64,000 nt of DNA from Rhodoblastus sphagnicola (GCF_002937075.1 NZ_NHSJ01000034.1:1-64000); one strand, 5' to 3'; shown: positions 11,014-20,434, numbered from the stretch's first letter. Numbers and translations are program-made. Notes: generated from the sequence alone by a model not told the origin.

Positions 11014-11909
11014 CGGCGACTCGGAACAAAAACCAGAAAATTTACTTTGCTGGTAGCGGCCTTTTCGGGCTTCGGCAAGGCTCTGGCGCCGTCCGCGCGG
11101 GGCAAGCGGGGATTACATTTTGTTCATACCGCCTCTCCGCAAAGGCCGGAACCCGCAATTTTGCAACCACGGCCGCCAAAACATGGGGTGTGGCGCTTTT
11201 TTTTCTTGCATCTCCACCGTTTTGTGCCATCTATCCCCTCGCCCAAATCGCACGTGCCTGTGGTCGCGCGCCGGTTGGCGTCAAGCTGGACAAGCCCTAA
11301 AAGTCGGGGCGCAGGTCGGCGAGGCGCATCAAAAGCAACTGGCGGCCGGAAGCGAACCGGCGAACTCCCGTCTCGACGGAGGTTCGCGACTTAAAGCAAC
11401 GACGGACCGGGCTTTTTCGTCTCTGTTGGCCTCCAAAGCCAACGTACCGAAGAGGCTTGTCTTTCTTGCCGGGTGTGCGGATCGGGATCTCCCTTTCCAA
11501 TCGAAGGCCACAACAACCGGTTGAGCGTATCGCGCTTGCTCGGGTTGATGTGTCCACGGCGCAGCACCGGGTTCACGCGTTTCCGCGCGGAAAACCCTGG
11601 ATGGCCTGGTCGCACTTTCGTTCGCGTCTCCATCGCGCGGGCGAAAACGTCTGGAGCTCATCCGCTCGAAGTTGGTTCCGTGGCGCTGATACCGCGCCCT
11701 TCGAAGGGATGCCGCGATGCATATTCTGTTCAACCGCCTCCGATCATCGCGACGAAGTCCGCGCGCGCGACATTTCGCGCCATCGCAGGGCTAAGCCCGC
11801 TCTCACCGAGCCCCGAGTGATCTGAGTTTTCAGTTCGCGTGACGCCTCCTCCCCGCCGGCAGGTTAACCCTTCGCCGTCGGCGCGCCCTCTTGACCCGTG
11901 GAGGTCACC
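11014..11909. other. 900-base gap without a convincing gene
   Basis: This stretch separates the opg gene from the acetyltransferase. Open frames of 80-134 codons exist on the minus strand (for example 11329-11733) but they are Arg/Pro/Ser-rich, lack ribosome sites and show no recognisable motif. Several hairpins are visible, such as GTTGGC at 11425-11430 with GCCAAC at 11438-11443, and GAACTCC/GGAGGTTC near 11365-11390. The base composition is slightly less biased than in the genes. It may hold a decayed gene or a structured RNA; neither can be named. Confidence 0.4.
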
Positions 11910-12473
11910 ATGCATCCGTCCGCACACAGCCAAGCCGCCGCCGAAATCCTGATCCGGGACGAAGTCCCGCGCGACGGCTTCGCGCGCGAAATCCTGCTCG
12001 ACAAGGCGTTCGGGCTCAACCGTCACCGCAAGTCCAGCGAAAGGCTGCGCGAGGGCCGGCTTCCCGCCGAAGGCCTGGCCTTCACCGCCCTGCGCGACAA
12101 TGTGCTGGTCGGCACGCTGCGCCTGTGGGACATAGAGACCGGCGACGGCCGCAAGGCGCTGCTGCTCGGCCCGATCGCGATCTCGCCCACGCTGCGCTCC
12201 AAGGGCCTTGGCGGCCAGATGATCCGCATGGCGCTCGAAAAGGCCGCCGCCTTGGGCCACGAGGCCGTGATCCTGGTCGGCGACGAACCCTATTACCGGC
12301 GCTTTGGCTTCGCCCGGACCCAGATGGCCGGCCTCGACATGCCCGGCCCGGTCGATCCCGCGCGCTTCCTGGGCATTGAACTGCGCGAAGGCGCGCTCGA
12401 AGGGGCTTTCGGCCTGCTGCGCCCGGCCGGCCGCCCCGCCCCCGCCGACGCGCCGCGCCGCAAGGCGGCCTGA
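11910..12473 (+). CDS. GNAT N-acetyltransferase, YhbS-like
   Basis: A 187-residue acetyltransferase. The acetyl-CoA binding region is visible as LGPIAISPTLRSKGLGGQMIRMALEKA (about residues 91-117, V/I-x-x-x-x-R-x-x-G-x-G/A motif), and the end of the fold as VILVGDEPYYRRFGFART, typical of the YhbS branch. The start at 11910 has GGAGGT five bases upstream; an upstream in-frame ATG lacks this. The substrate is unknown. It precedes the homospermidine synthase gene by 124 bases on the same strand, so a polyamine link is possible but not shown. Confidence 0.8.
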   Translation: MHPSAHSQAAAEILIRDEVPRDGFAREILLDKAFGLNRHRKSSERLREGRLPAEGLAFTALRDNVLVGTLRLWDIETGDGRKALLLGPIAISPTLRSKGLGGQMIRMALEKAAALGHEAVILVGDEPYYRRFGFARTQMAGLDMPGPVDPARFLGIELREGALEGAFGLLRPAGRPAPADAPRRKAA

Positions 12474-12597
12474 TCGCGTCCAACTGTCACAATTTTGTGC
12501 AATTCGCTTGAGCATGGGCGGTTGCGCGCGAGGTCGCTTGACCTGGGGCGCCGCCTTAGCCATTACCGCCAAAACCTTCGCGGAAAAGGACGACAGC

Positions 12598-14031
12598 ATG
12601 ACCAAATCGCCCATCCACGGTCGCATCAGCGGCCCGATTGTGATGATCGGCTTCGGCTCCATCGGCAAGGGGGTCCTGCCGCTGATCGAACGCCATTTCG
12701 AATTCGATCACGCCCGGCTCACGGTGATCGATCCGACCGACAAGGACCGCAAGCTGGTGGATGAGCGCGGCTATGACTTCGTCCACGGCGCGGTGACCAA
12801 GGACAATTATCGCGAACTGCTGAAGCCTCTGCTGACCCAAGGCGGCGGCCAGGGTTTTTGCGTCAATCTTTCGGTGGACACCTCCTCGGTGGCGATCATG
12901 GAGTTCTGCCGCGAGATCGGCGCGCTTTACATCGACACCGTGGTCGAGCCCTGGGCCGGCTTCTATTTCGACAAGACCCGCGGCCCGGAGACCCGCACCA
13001 ATTACGCCTTGCGCGAGACCCTGCTGAAATCCAAGCGCGACAATCCCGGCGGCCCCACCGCCGTCTCCACCTGCGGCGCCAATCCCGGGATGGTGTCCTG
13101 GTTCGTCAAGCAGGCCCTGGTCAATCTCGCCAAGGATCTCGGCGACGCGCAGCCAGAGCCGAAGACACGCGAGGACTGGGCGGCGCTGGCGCAACGCCTG
13201 GGCGTCAAGGGCGTGCATATCGCCGAGCGCGACACCCAGCGCGCCAAAACCCCCAAGCCACGCGGCGTGTTCGTCAACACCTGGTCAGTGGACGGCTTTG
13301 TGTCCGAGGGCCTTCAACCGGCCGAACTCGGCTTCGGCACCCATGAAAAATGGATGCCTGAAAACGGCCGCAAGCATGAAACCGGCTGCGGAGCCGCCAT
13401 CTACCTGCTGCAGCCCGGCGCCAATACGCGCGTCAGAAGCTGGACGCCGACGCCCGGCGCGCAATACGGCTATCTCGTGACCCACAACGAGTCGATTTCG
13501 ATTGCGGATTACTACACCGTGCGCGATGCGAGCGGGGCGGCGGCCTATCGCCCGACCTGCCATTATGCCTATCACCCCGCCGACGATGCCGTGCTGTCGC
13601 TGCACGAAATGTTCGGCGCCGGCGGCGTTGCGCAGGAGAAGAACCACATCCTCGACGAGCACGAGATCGTGGACGGCATCGACGAACTCGGCGTGCTCTT
13701 GTTCGGCCACGCCAAGGGCGCCTACTGGTACGGATCGCAGCTTTCGGTCGAGGAGACCCGGACGCTGTGCCCCTATCAGAACGCCACGGGCATGCAGGTC
13801 TCCTCGGCGGTGCTGGCCGGCATGGTCTATGCGCTGGAAAACCCGACCTTGGGCATCATCGAGGCCGACGAAATGGACTACAAGCGCTGCCTGGAGATCC
13901 AGACCCCCTATCTCGGTCCGGTCGTCGGCGTCTATACCGACTGGACCCCGCTGCAGGGCCGTCCCGGCTTTTTCCCCGAGGACATCGACGAGAGCGACCC
14001 CTGGCAGTTCCGCAACATTCTCGTGCGGTAA
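12598..14031 (+). CDS. hss: Homospermidine synthase
   Basis: A 477-residue NAD-dependent homospermidine synthase, which makes sym-homospermidine from putrescine. The N-terminal Rossmann motif is IGFGSIGKGVLPLIERHF (residues 15-32), followed by the saccharopine dehydrogenase-like fold. The length equals that of the known Blastochloris and Rhodopseudomonas enzymes. The start at 12598 has AAGGA upstream; the frame remains open further upstream but overlaps the acetyltransferase. A hairpin terminator follows. Homospermidine is the typical long polyamine of many Hyphomicrobiales. Confidence 0.93.
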   Translation: MTKSPIHGRISGPIVMIGFGSIGKGVLPLIERHFEFDHARLTVIDPTDKDRKLVDERGYDFVHGAVTKDNYRELLKPLLTQGGGQGFCVNLSVDTSSVAIMEFCREIGALYIDTVVEPWAGFYFDKTRGPETRTNYALRETLLKSKRDNPGGPTAVSTCGANPGMVSWFVKQALVNLAKDLGDAQPEPKTREDWAALAQRLGVKGVHIAERDTQRAKTPKPRGVFVNTWSVDGFVSEGLQPAELGFGTHEKWMPENGRKHETGCGAAIYLLQPGANTRVRSWTPTPGAQYGYLVTHNESISIADYYTVRDASGAAAYRPTCHYAYHPADDAVLSLHEMFGAGGVAQEKNHILDEHEIVDGIDELGVLLFGHAKGAYWYGSQLSVEETRTLCPYQNATGMQVSSAVLAGMVYALENPTLGIIEADEMDYKRCLEIQTPYLGPVVGVYTDWTPLQGRPGFFPEDIDESDPWQFRNILVR

Positions 14032-14038
14032 TACAGGC

Positions 14039-14072
14039 GCGCGCCGGGCGGCTCTCGACCGCGCCGGCGCGC
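14039..14072 (+). terminator. Probable terminator of hss
   Basis: GCGCGCCGG (14039-14047) and CCGGCGCGC (14064-14072) form a 9-bp GC-rich stem just after the hss stop codon, followed by only TTTGTC. The stem is strong and the T tract short. Confidence 0.55.
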
Positions 14073-14135
14073 TTTGTCAAAAGACTTTCAAGAGCGCCGG
14101 GCTAATACCGCATGAACATCCAGTCGAGGAAGCCC

Positions 14136-15212
14136 ATGTCCGTTGATCGCCTAAAACCCGCGCTCGAAACCGGCGTGCCCGGCTGCATCTGGATCGTGCG
14201 CTTCGACGCTTCGGGCCAGGCCGAACCGGGGACGGCCGAGGACATCAAGCGCATCGGCTCGGGCGGCGAAGGCTACGTCTGGATCCATCTCGACCACATC
14301 AACCGGCGCATGGACGACATCCTGAACGACGTCCCCTCCATGACGCAGGAGGCGCGCGATGCGCTCGGCGGCGAGGTCGACCATCAGTTCGTGGAGCGGG
14401 TCGAAGGCGTCGTCTCCGGCGCCATCGTCGATCATCAGATCGGAATCGACGGCGCCAAGCCGGATTCGGACTTCCTGCGCTTCGCCTGCGGCCCTGACTT
14501 CGTCATCACGGCGCGGCGCGCGGCGCTTTATTCGGCGCAGATGACCCGGCGCGCGCTGTCGGACGGCGCCAAGGCGGAGACCCCCGCCCACTTGCTGGAA
14601 TTGCTGGTCTCGCGCCTGTGCGACTGCACGACGACCATGTGCCGCGCCATCGCCGCGACGCTCGATCAGATCGAGGAAAACGTCGTCATCGAGGGGCGCG
14701 GGCGCGACCAGCGCGCCGGCCTCGGCAAGGCCCGCCGCCAGGCCGTGCGTCTGTCGCGCCAGATCAACGGCCTGCATTCGACGCTCGAGCGCATGGAAGA
14801 AGAATCCGACGAGCAGGAGGACGAGGAATTCGCCACCATCGCCGCCGGCCTCGCCCAGCGCGCCGAATCGCTCACGCGCGACGTCGGCAACCTTCAGGAC
14901 CGCGCCCGCATGCTACAGGACGAGATCAACGCCATCCTGACGCTGGAGACCAACGACCGGCTCTACATGCTGACCCTGGTCACGGCCGTGCTGCTGCCGG
15001 CGACCTTCGTCACCGGCTATTTCGGCATGAACACCAAGAACCTCGTTTTCGCCGACAGCGACAACGGCACGTTCTATGCGACCGTGCTGTGCCTGGCGGC
15101 GGCTTTCGGCGCGCTCGCCCTGCTGATGCGCTCGGGCCTCGCCTCGCCGTCCGGCAAGTCCGAATCCCCCCGAAAAAAGCCGAAGGGCCGGCCGGGGTCG
15201 CCGCGCGCCTGA
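14136..15212 (+). CDS. CorA-family divalent metal ion transporter (ZntB-like)
   Basis: A 358-residue CorA-type channel. The large N-terminal cytoplasmic domain contains a long helix with acidic clusters (EEESDEQEDEEF). Two C-terminal membrane helices follow, the first ending in the signature G-M-N within GYFGMNTKNL, which forms the ion filter. The basic tail (SPRKKPKGRPGSPRA) is typical. The start at 14136 has GAGGAAG five bases upstream. Related proteins move Mg2+ or, in the ZntB branch, Zn2+; the sequence alone does not decide. It sits between hss and ppk2. Confidence 0.85.
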   Translation: MSVDRLKPALETGVPGCIWIVRFDASGQAEPGTAEDIKRIGSGGEGYVWIHLDHINRRMDDILNDVPSMTQEARDALGGEVDHQFVERVEGVVSGAIVDHQIGIDGAKPDSDFLRFACGPDFVITARRAALYSAQMTRRALSDGAKAETPAHLLELLVSRLCDCTTTMCRAIAATLDQIEENVVIEGRGRDQRAGLGKARRQAVRLSRQINGLHSTLERMEEESDEQEDEEFATIAAGLAQRAESLTRDVGNLQDRARMLQDEINAILTLETNDRLYMLTLVTAVLLPATFVTGYFGMNTKNLVFADSDNGTFYATVLCLAAAFGALALLMRSGLASPSGKSESPRKKPKGRPGSPRA

Positions 15213-15296
15213 GGGCCTAAGTTTTATAAAATCTGCACATGGCGGCTTTATCGTTCTTTCGCGCGTGTGCGCGGCCATTGAAGAGAGAGACGATCC

Positions 15297-16220
15297 TTGA
15301 CCGACGAGACCGACCCGAAAGCCGCTTTCCAGGACCGTGTGCGCGCCGACATGCTCGACAGTTTCGACGAGGAACTCGAAGAAGAGCTTGACGACGACCG
15401 CCTCGCAGCCCTGCTCGACCACGCCTCCGACCATCCCGACGAAAAGAGCGTCAGCCGGTCCGTCTATTTCAAGGAATTGTTCCGCCTCCAGCGCGAACTG
15501 GTGCGTCTCCAGGACTGGATCAGCAAGACCGGCGCCAAGGCGGTGGTGCTGTTCGAGGGCCGCGATTCCGCCGGCAAGGGCGGCGTGATCAAGCGCATCA
15601 CCCAGCGCCTCAATCCCCGCGTCTGCCGCGTGGTGGCGCTCACGGCGCCGTCCGAGCGCGAAAAGGGCCAATGGTATTTCCAGCGCTATGCGCCGCACCT
15701 GCCGGCGCGCGGCGAACTCGTGCTGTTCGACCGCTCCTGGTACAACCGCGCCGGCGTCGAGCGCGTGATGGGGTTCTGCACCGAGGACGAGGTCGAGGAA
15801 TTCTACCGCGCCGCGCCGGAATTCGAACGCATGCTGGTGCGCTCGGGCATCACGCTGATCAAATACTGGTTCTCCATCACCGACGAGCAGCAGCATTTCC
15901 GCTTCGAGATGCGCATCCACGATCCGCTCAAGCAATGGAAGCTGAGCCCGATGGATCTTCAGTCGCGCATCCGCTGGGAGGCCTACACCAAGGCCAAGGA
16001 AGACATGTTCGAGCGCACCCATATACCGGAGGCGCGCTGGTGGGTAATCGACGGCAACGATAAAAAGGCCGCCCGCCTGAACTGCATCAACCACCTGCTG
16101 ACGCAGTTCCCCTATACCGACGTCGAGCATCCCGAGGTGGTGCTGCCGCCGCGCGCGCACAATCCGGATTACAAGCGCGAGGAAATTCCGAAGGACATGT
16201 ACGTTCCCAACCTGTTCTGA
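15297..16220 (+). CDS. ppk2: Polyphosphate kinase 2
   Basis: A 307-residue PPK2, which transfers phosphate between polyphosphate and nucleoside diphosphates. Walker A is GRDSAGKGG, the lid contains RVVALTAPSEREKGQWYFQRY, and Walker B is LFDRSWYNRAGVE. The single-domain length fits a class I enzyme. The start is a TTG at 15297 after AAGAGAGAG; the next in-frame ATG (codon 19) would remove a conserved acidic leader. A polyphosphate enzyme fits an organism with a complete Pho regulon, encoded at 53-60 kb. Confidence 0.93.
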   Translation: MTDETDPKAAFQDRVRADMLDSFDEELEEELDDDRLAALLDHASDHPDEKSVSRSVYFKELFRLQRELVRLQDWISKTGAKAVVLFEGRDSAGKGGVIKRITQRLNPRVCRVVALTAPSEREKGQWYFQRYAPHLPARGELVLFDRSWYNRAGVERVMGFCTEDEVEEFYRAAPEFERMLVRSGITLIKYWFSITDEQQHFRFEMRIHDPLKQWKLSPMDLQSRIRWEAYTKAKEDMFERTHIPEARWWVIDGNDKKAARLNCINHLLTQFPYTDVEHPEVVLPPRAHNPDYKREEIPKDMYVPNLF

Positions 16221-16226
16221 CGGGCG

Positions 16227-16243
16227 CGCCGCCTTGGGCGGCG
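16227..16243 (+). terminator. GC-rich hairpin after ppk2
   Basis: CGCCGCC (16227-16233) and GGCGGCG (16237-16243) form a tight hairpin six bases after the ppk2 stop, followed by ACCCTTT. It is a plausible terminator. The remaining gap to 16568 shows no gene and must contain the promoter of the ATP-grasp operon. Confidence 0.5.
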
Positions 16244-16568
16244 ACCCTTTGCCGGAGCTGTTCCGGCCGGATTCGGCGGCGGCGGTCTCCCAGATCGGGG
16301 CCGACCGCCCATCGCCGCCAGCCCCCGCGCGGCGAATTTTCCCCCACGCGACGCGCCGCCAAAGCGCCCTGACGTGGGTTAAGCCTGTTTTCTGGGCAAT
16401 CCTGGCCGCTCGCACATCGATTGGGCCAAATAGTCACCGTCTGACCACAATTTAGGCTATCGCAGCCTTTCACAAGGCATTTAAGCTAGGCCAGCGCGAC
16501 AAGGACGAGGCGATTCAAGCGCCGCGTCTTCGGCGCGGACCGTGTGCTTGCCAGGGGCGATTCAGCCG

Positions 16569-17996
16569 ATGTCCCAGTTTTTTGACGAGATGACCAATGG
16601 CGCGACGGAACCGCGCCCCCTCTACGACCGAATCGCCGAATGGCTGCGCGTCTCCCCGCCCGCACTGCTCGATTCCCGCCGCGAACAGGCGGAAATTCTA
16701 TTCCGCAAGATCGGCATCACCTTCGCCGTCTATGGCGACAAGGAGGCCGCCGAACGCCTCATCCCCTTCGACATCATTCCCCGCCTGCTCGGCCGCGACG
16801 AATGGACCAGGCTGGAAGCCGGCCTGATCCAGCGCGTCAAGGCGCTGAACATGTTCCTGACCGACATCTACGGCCGCCAGGACATTTTGCGCGCCGGAAT
16901 CGTCCCCTCGGACCTGATCTTCCGCAACGAATGCTACCGGCCGGAAATGCAGGGCCATAGCGCGCCCCACGACATCTGGACCCATATCGCCGGGATCGAC
17001 ATCGTCCGCATCGACGAAGAGGACTTCTATGTCCTCGAAGACAATTGCCGCACGCCATCGGGCGTGTCCTACATGCTGGAAGACCGCGAGATGATGATGC
17101 GGTTGCTGCCCGGCCTGTTCTCGCAGCACGCCGTGCTGCCGGTGGACAATTATCCCGACAATTTGCTGGCGTCGCTGCGCTCCGTCGCCCCGCCCCATTG
17201 CCCCGGCGATCCCTGCATCATCATTCTCACCCCTGGCCAGTTCAATTCGGCCTATTACGAGCATTCGTTCCTGGCCGACAAACTCGGCGTCGAACTGGTC
17301 GAGGGCCGCGACCTCACGGTGCGCGACGACGTGGTCTACATGCGCACCACCGAAGGGCTGAAGCGCGTGGACGTGATTTACCGCCGCGTCGACGACGATT
17401 TCCTCGACCCGCTGGTGTTCCGGCCGGACAGCGCGCTCGGCGTCGCCGGGTTGATGGGCGCGTATCTCGCCGGCAATGTCACGTTGGCCAACGCGCCGGG
17501 CGCAGGCGTCGCCGACGACAAGGCTGTCTATACCTACATGCCCGACATCATCCGCTTCTATCTCGGCGAGGAAGCCAAGCTCAAGAATGTGCGGACATGG
17601 CGCTGCCGCGAGCCCGATTCGCTCAAATATGTGCTCGAACACCTGTCCGAACTGGTGGTGAAGGAGGTCAACGGCTCCGGCGGCTATGGCATGCTGGTCG
17701 GCCCGCACGCCAGCAAGGAGCAGATCGAGACCTTCCGCCAAAAGCTGCTCAGCGATCCCGACGGTTTCATCGCCCAACCGACGCTATCGCTTTCGACCTG
17801 CCCCACGTCCTTCCCGGGCGGGGTGGCTCCACGCCACGTCGACCTGCGCCCCTTCGTGCTGTCGAGCGCGGACGGCGCGCGCATCGTGCCGGGCGGCCTC
17901 ACCCGCGTGGCGCTGAAAGAGGGCTCGCTCGTGGTCAATTCCAGCCAGGGCGGCGGCACCAAGGACACCTGGGTTCTGGCAACGAACGCAAAATAG
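16569..17996 (+). CDS. Circularly permuted ATP-grasp protein (DUF404/DUF407)
   Basis: A 475-residue circularly permuted type 2 ATP-grasp protein. Landmarks are FYVLEDNCRTPSGVSYMLEDR, the KEVNGSGGYGMLVGP glycine loop and the C-terminal VDLRPFVLSS...PGGLTRVA segment. Such enzymes are predicted amide or peptide-bond ligases and occur in a conserved operon with an alpha-E protein and a transglutaminase, as in Mycobacterium Rv2411c-Rv2409c. The same order follows here with gaps under 10 bases. The start at 16569 (MSQFFDEMTNG) is chosen over an ATG nine codons upstream by comparison with relatives. The exact substrate has not been established. Confidence 0.88.
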   Translation: MSQFFDEMTNGATEPRPLYDRIAEWLRVSPPALLDSRREQAEILFRKIGITFAVYGDKEAAERLIPFDIIPRLLGRDEWTRLEAGLIQRVKALNMFLTDIYGRQDILRAGIVPSDLIFRNECYRPEMQGHSAPHDIWTHIAGIDIVRIDEEDFYVLEDNCRTPSGVSYMLEDREMMMRLLPGLFSQHAVLPVDNYPDNLLASLRSVAPPHCPGDPCIIILTPGQFNSAYYEHSFLADKLGVELVEGRDLTVRDDVVYMRTTEGLKRVDVIYRRVDDDFLDPLVFRPDSALGVAGLMGAYLAGNVTLANAPGAGVADDKAVYTYMPDIIRFYLGEEAKLKNVRTWRCREPDSLKYVLEHLSELVVKEVNGSGGYGMLVGPHASKEQIETFRQKLLSDPDGFIAQPTLSLSTCPTSFPGGVAPRHVDLRPFVLSSADGARIVPGGLTRVALKEGSLVVNSSQGGGTKDTWVLATNAK

Positions 17997-18004
17997 GACA
18001 AGAC

Positions 18005-18964
18005 ATGCTCGCCCGCACCGCAGACAACATCTACTGGGTCTCGCGCTATCTGGAGCGCGCCGACTTCCTCGCCCGCCTGATCGAGGCCTCAAACCGCATT
18101 TCAGCCCTGCCCACGGCTTACGCCGCCAAACAGGACGAATGGACCAGCGTGCTGATCGCCTCCGGCGCCGACGAAACCTTTCCGGAGCATTTCGACGTCG
18201 CCAATGAAGGCAATGTCATCGCCTATCTGGCTTTCGACCCGCGCAATGCGTCGAGCATCCGCAACTGCATCGAGTTCGCCCGCACCAACGCCCGCGCCGT
18301 GCGCACCGCCCTCACCGTGGAGATGTGGGAACATATCAACAGCGCCTGGATCAAGCTGAAAAGCTTCGAGGGCCGAAACGGGGAGCCGACGGCCATCGAC
18401 CGCGAGGCGCTGATCGGCTTTCTGGATTTCGTCAAGGAAACGTCCAGCCTCTACGACGGCTTCGCCTATCGCACCATGCTGCGCAACGACGTCTATTATT
18501 TCTCGCGGCTCGGCGTCTCGATCGAACGCGCCGACAACACCGCGCGCGTGCTCGACGTGAAATACCAGCTTCTGTTGCCCGAGCATGAGCCGTTGGGCGG
18601 CTCGGTCGATTTCTTCCAGTGGAGCGCCATTTTACGCTCGGTTTCGGCGCTCACGGCCTATCACTGGGTCTATCGCGAGAGCATCAAGCCGTGGAACGTC
18701 GCCGACCTCCTGATCCTCAGGCCGGAAATGCCGCGTTCGCTGATTTCCTGCTATGGCGAGGTGGTGCGCTGGCTCGACGCGATCGGCAATCAATACGGCC
18801 GCCACGGCGACCCGCAACGGCAGGCGCGCGCCATCAAGCGCAAGCTGGAGGGCGCCTCGATCAAGGAGATTTTCCAGTCGGGCCTGCACGAATTCGTCGA
18901 TGGATTCATCACGGACAACAATGGCCTCGCTGGAGCCATCGCCGAACACTATCTGCTGGGTTAA
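18005..18964 (+). CDS. Alpha-E domain protein (DUF403)
   Basis: A 319-residue all-helical alpha-E protein, starting MLARTADNIYWVSRYLERADFLARL, the hallmark of the family. It also has DVYYFSRLGVSIERADNTARVLDVKY in the middle. It begins eight bases after the ATP-grasp stop codon and ends ten bases before the transglutaminase-like gene. In known operons this protein is thought to assist the ATP-grasp enzyme; its biochemical role is not known. Confidence 0.9.
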   Translation: MLARTADNIYWVSRYLERADFLARLIEASNRISALPTAYAAKQDEWTSVLIASGADETFPEHFDVANEGNVIAYLAFDPRNASSIRNCIEFARTNARAVRTALTVEMWEHINSAWIKLKSFEGRNGEPTAIDREALIGFLDFVKETSSLYDGFAYRTMLRNDVYYFSRLGVSIERADNTARVLDVKYQLLLPEHEPLGGSVDFFQWSAILRSVSALTAYHWVYRESIKPWNVADLLILRPEMPRSLISCYGEVVRWLDAIGNQYGRHGDPQRQARAIKRKLEGASIKEIFQSGLHEFVDGFITDNNGLAGAIAEHYLLG

Positions 18965-18973
18965 GGTTCCGTC

Positions 18974-19786
18974 ATGCGCGCGCGAGTGTCCCTTCAGATC
19001 GAAGCAAGCTATTCCGAGCCGACGCGCTCGGCCAACCAGGTGCTGCGGCTGACGCCGCGTCCGTTCGACGGCCTGCATGTGCTCGACTGGTTCGTCGGCG
19101 TCGAGCCGGTCGCCACTCTGCGCCGGAGCGAGGACGGGTTCGGCAATATCGTCCATTCCTGCTCTCATGCGGGTCCCTTGGAAAAAATCGTCATCACGGC
19201 GGAAGGCCTGGTCGAGACCCAGGACGTGGCGGGCGTGGCGCGCGGACTGAACGAGAAGCAGCCGCTCGATCTGTTCCTGCGCCCCCATGAGGACGCCGAG
19301 GAAATCGCCGCCTTCGCGGCGAAAGAGCTCGGCGGCGAAAAGGACCGGCTGAGCCGCCTGCACCTGCTGATGGCGGCGTTGCACGAAAAGCTCAACCATG
19401 CGCCCTCCGACGCGGCGCCCCGCCCCGTGGCGGATGTCTTTGCCGACGGCGAAGGGTCGGCGCGCGAAATCGCTCAGGTCCTTGTCGCGGCGATGCGGGC
19501 GCAAGACATTCCAGCGCGTTTCGTCTCCGGCCTGCTGCTCGACGGCGCGGAGGGGGCGGCGTTTCATGCCTGGGCCGAAGCGTATATCGATGACATCGGC
19601 TGGATCGGCTTCGACGCCGCGCTTGGCTTCTGTCCGCGCGACACCCATCTGCGTCTCGCCCATGGCGTCGGTTTCTTCGGCGCGGCGCCCCGGCGCGCGG
19701 CCATTTCCGGCTATGCCGAGGAAAAGGTCGAGAAGCGACTGACAATTTCGGCCGCTCGGCAGGCCAGCTGGCAGATCCAGCAATAG
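18974..19786 (+). CDS. Transglutaminase-fold protein lacking the catalytic cysteine
   Basis: A 270-residue protein with the bacterial transglutaminase N-terminal domain (LRLTPRPFDG..VLDWFVGVEP) and a transglutaminase core. In active members the core reads G-x-C-x-D-x-A-H; here it reads G-S-A-R-E-I-A-Q (161-168), so the nucleophile is Ala163. The His (HAW, 198) and Asp (FDA, 214) of the triad are kept, as is the IPARFVSG segment. The DNA (GGG TCG GCG CGC) shows this is not a reading error within the given sequence. It is the third gene of the ATP-grasp/alpha-E operon and its stop codon touches the next ATG. It is probably a non-catalytic binding or scaffold subunit. Confidence 0.82.
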   Translation: MRARVSLQIEASYSEPTRSANQVLRLTPRPFDGLHVLDWFVGVEPVATLRRSEDGFGNIVHSCSHAGPLEKIVITAEGLVETQDVAGVARGLNEKQPLDLFLRPHEDAEEIAAFAAKELGGEKDRLSRLHLLMAALHEKLNHAPSDAAPRPVADVFADGEGSAREIAQVLVAAMRAQDIPARFVSGLLLDGAEGAAFHAWAEAYIDDIGWIGFDAALGFCPRDTHLRLAHGVGFFGAAPRRAAISGYAEEKVEKRLTISAARQASWQIQQ

Positions 19787-20269
19787 ATGAAGACTCTCGA
19801 CGCCATCGACCGGAAGATCCTCGCGCTGCTGCAGGAGGACGCGACCGTCGCGCTCGCGGATCTCTCTCGCGCGGTGGGCCTGTCGCCGACGCCGTGCTGG
19901 AAGCGCGTTCAAAAGCTGGAGAAGGCGGGCGTCATCACCGGGCGCGTCGCCCTGCTCGACCCGCGCAAGATCGGCTTGAGCCTGACCGTGTTCGTCTCGA
20001 TCGAGACCGATGACCACTCCCAGCCCTGGCTGGCGAAATTCGCTTCCGCCGTCTCGGCCATGCCCGAGGTGATGGATGTCTATCGCATGGCCGGAGACGT
20101 CGATTACCTGCTGCGCGTGGTCGCGCCCGATACGGCGGCTTATGACGACTTTTACCAGCGTCTCATCGCCGCCGTTCCTTTGAAGAAGGTCACCTCGCGC
20201 TTCGCCATGGAGCGGATCAAGGCGACCACCGTCTATCGCCTTCCAACGCCTGAAATTTCCGACGATTGA
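19787..20269 (+). CDS. Lrp/AsnC-family transcriptional regulator
   Basis: A 160-residue Lrp-type regulator. The N-terminal winged helix (LDAIDRKILALLQEDA, SPTPCWKRVQKLEKAGVI) binds DNA, and the C-terminal RAM domain binds amino acids (PEVMDVYRMAGDVDYLLRVV). The ATG follows the stop of the transglutaminase-like gene without a gap (TAGATG), so it is translated from the same mRNA. That placement suggests it senses a small molecule linked to the ATP-grasp system, but Lrp proteins often act elsewhere. Confidence 0.92.
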   Translation: MKTLDAIDRKILALLQEDATVALADLSRAVGLSPTPCWKRVQKLEKAGVITGRVALLDPRKIGLSLTVFVSIETDDHSQPWLAKFASAVSAMPEVMDVYRMAGDVDYLLRVVAPDTAAYDDFYQRLIAAVPLKKVTSRFAMERIKATTVYRLPTPEISDD

Positions 20270-20434
20270 GCCGGCAATACCTGACGTTACGTGAAGATAT
20301 TGTTCTTGCGGTAGATCAATTGCCGGTTGCGTCCGAGGTGCTACGGGCCTATCTTTCCAACGTCAGACTGGGACAGCCGCAAAAGCGGCGGCCGCGCGAC
20401 GGCGACCCAGGTCGGACGTGGAGGGGAGGACATC

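Noticed and set aside
9439-11394. A 651-codon plus-strand frame over the opg gene
   Set aside because: Antisense to a gene with clear OpgG-family motifs; composition is that of a shadow frame.
11329-11733. A 134-codon minus-strand frame in the gap after the opg gene
   Set aside because: No ribosome site, no motif and a residue mix like random high-G+C sequence.
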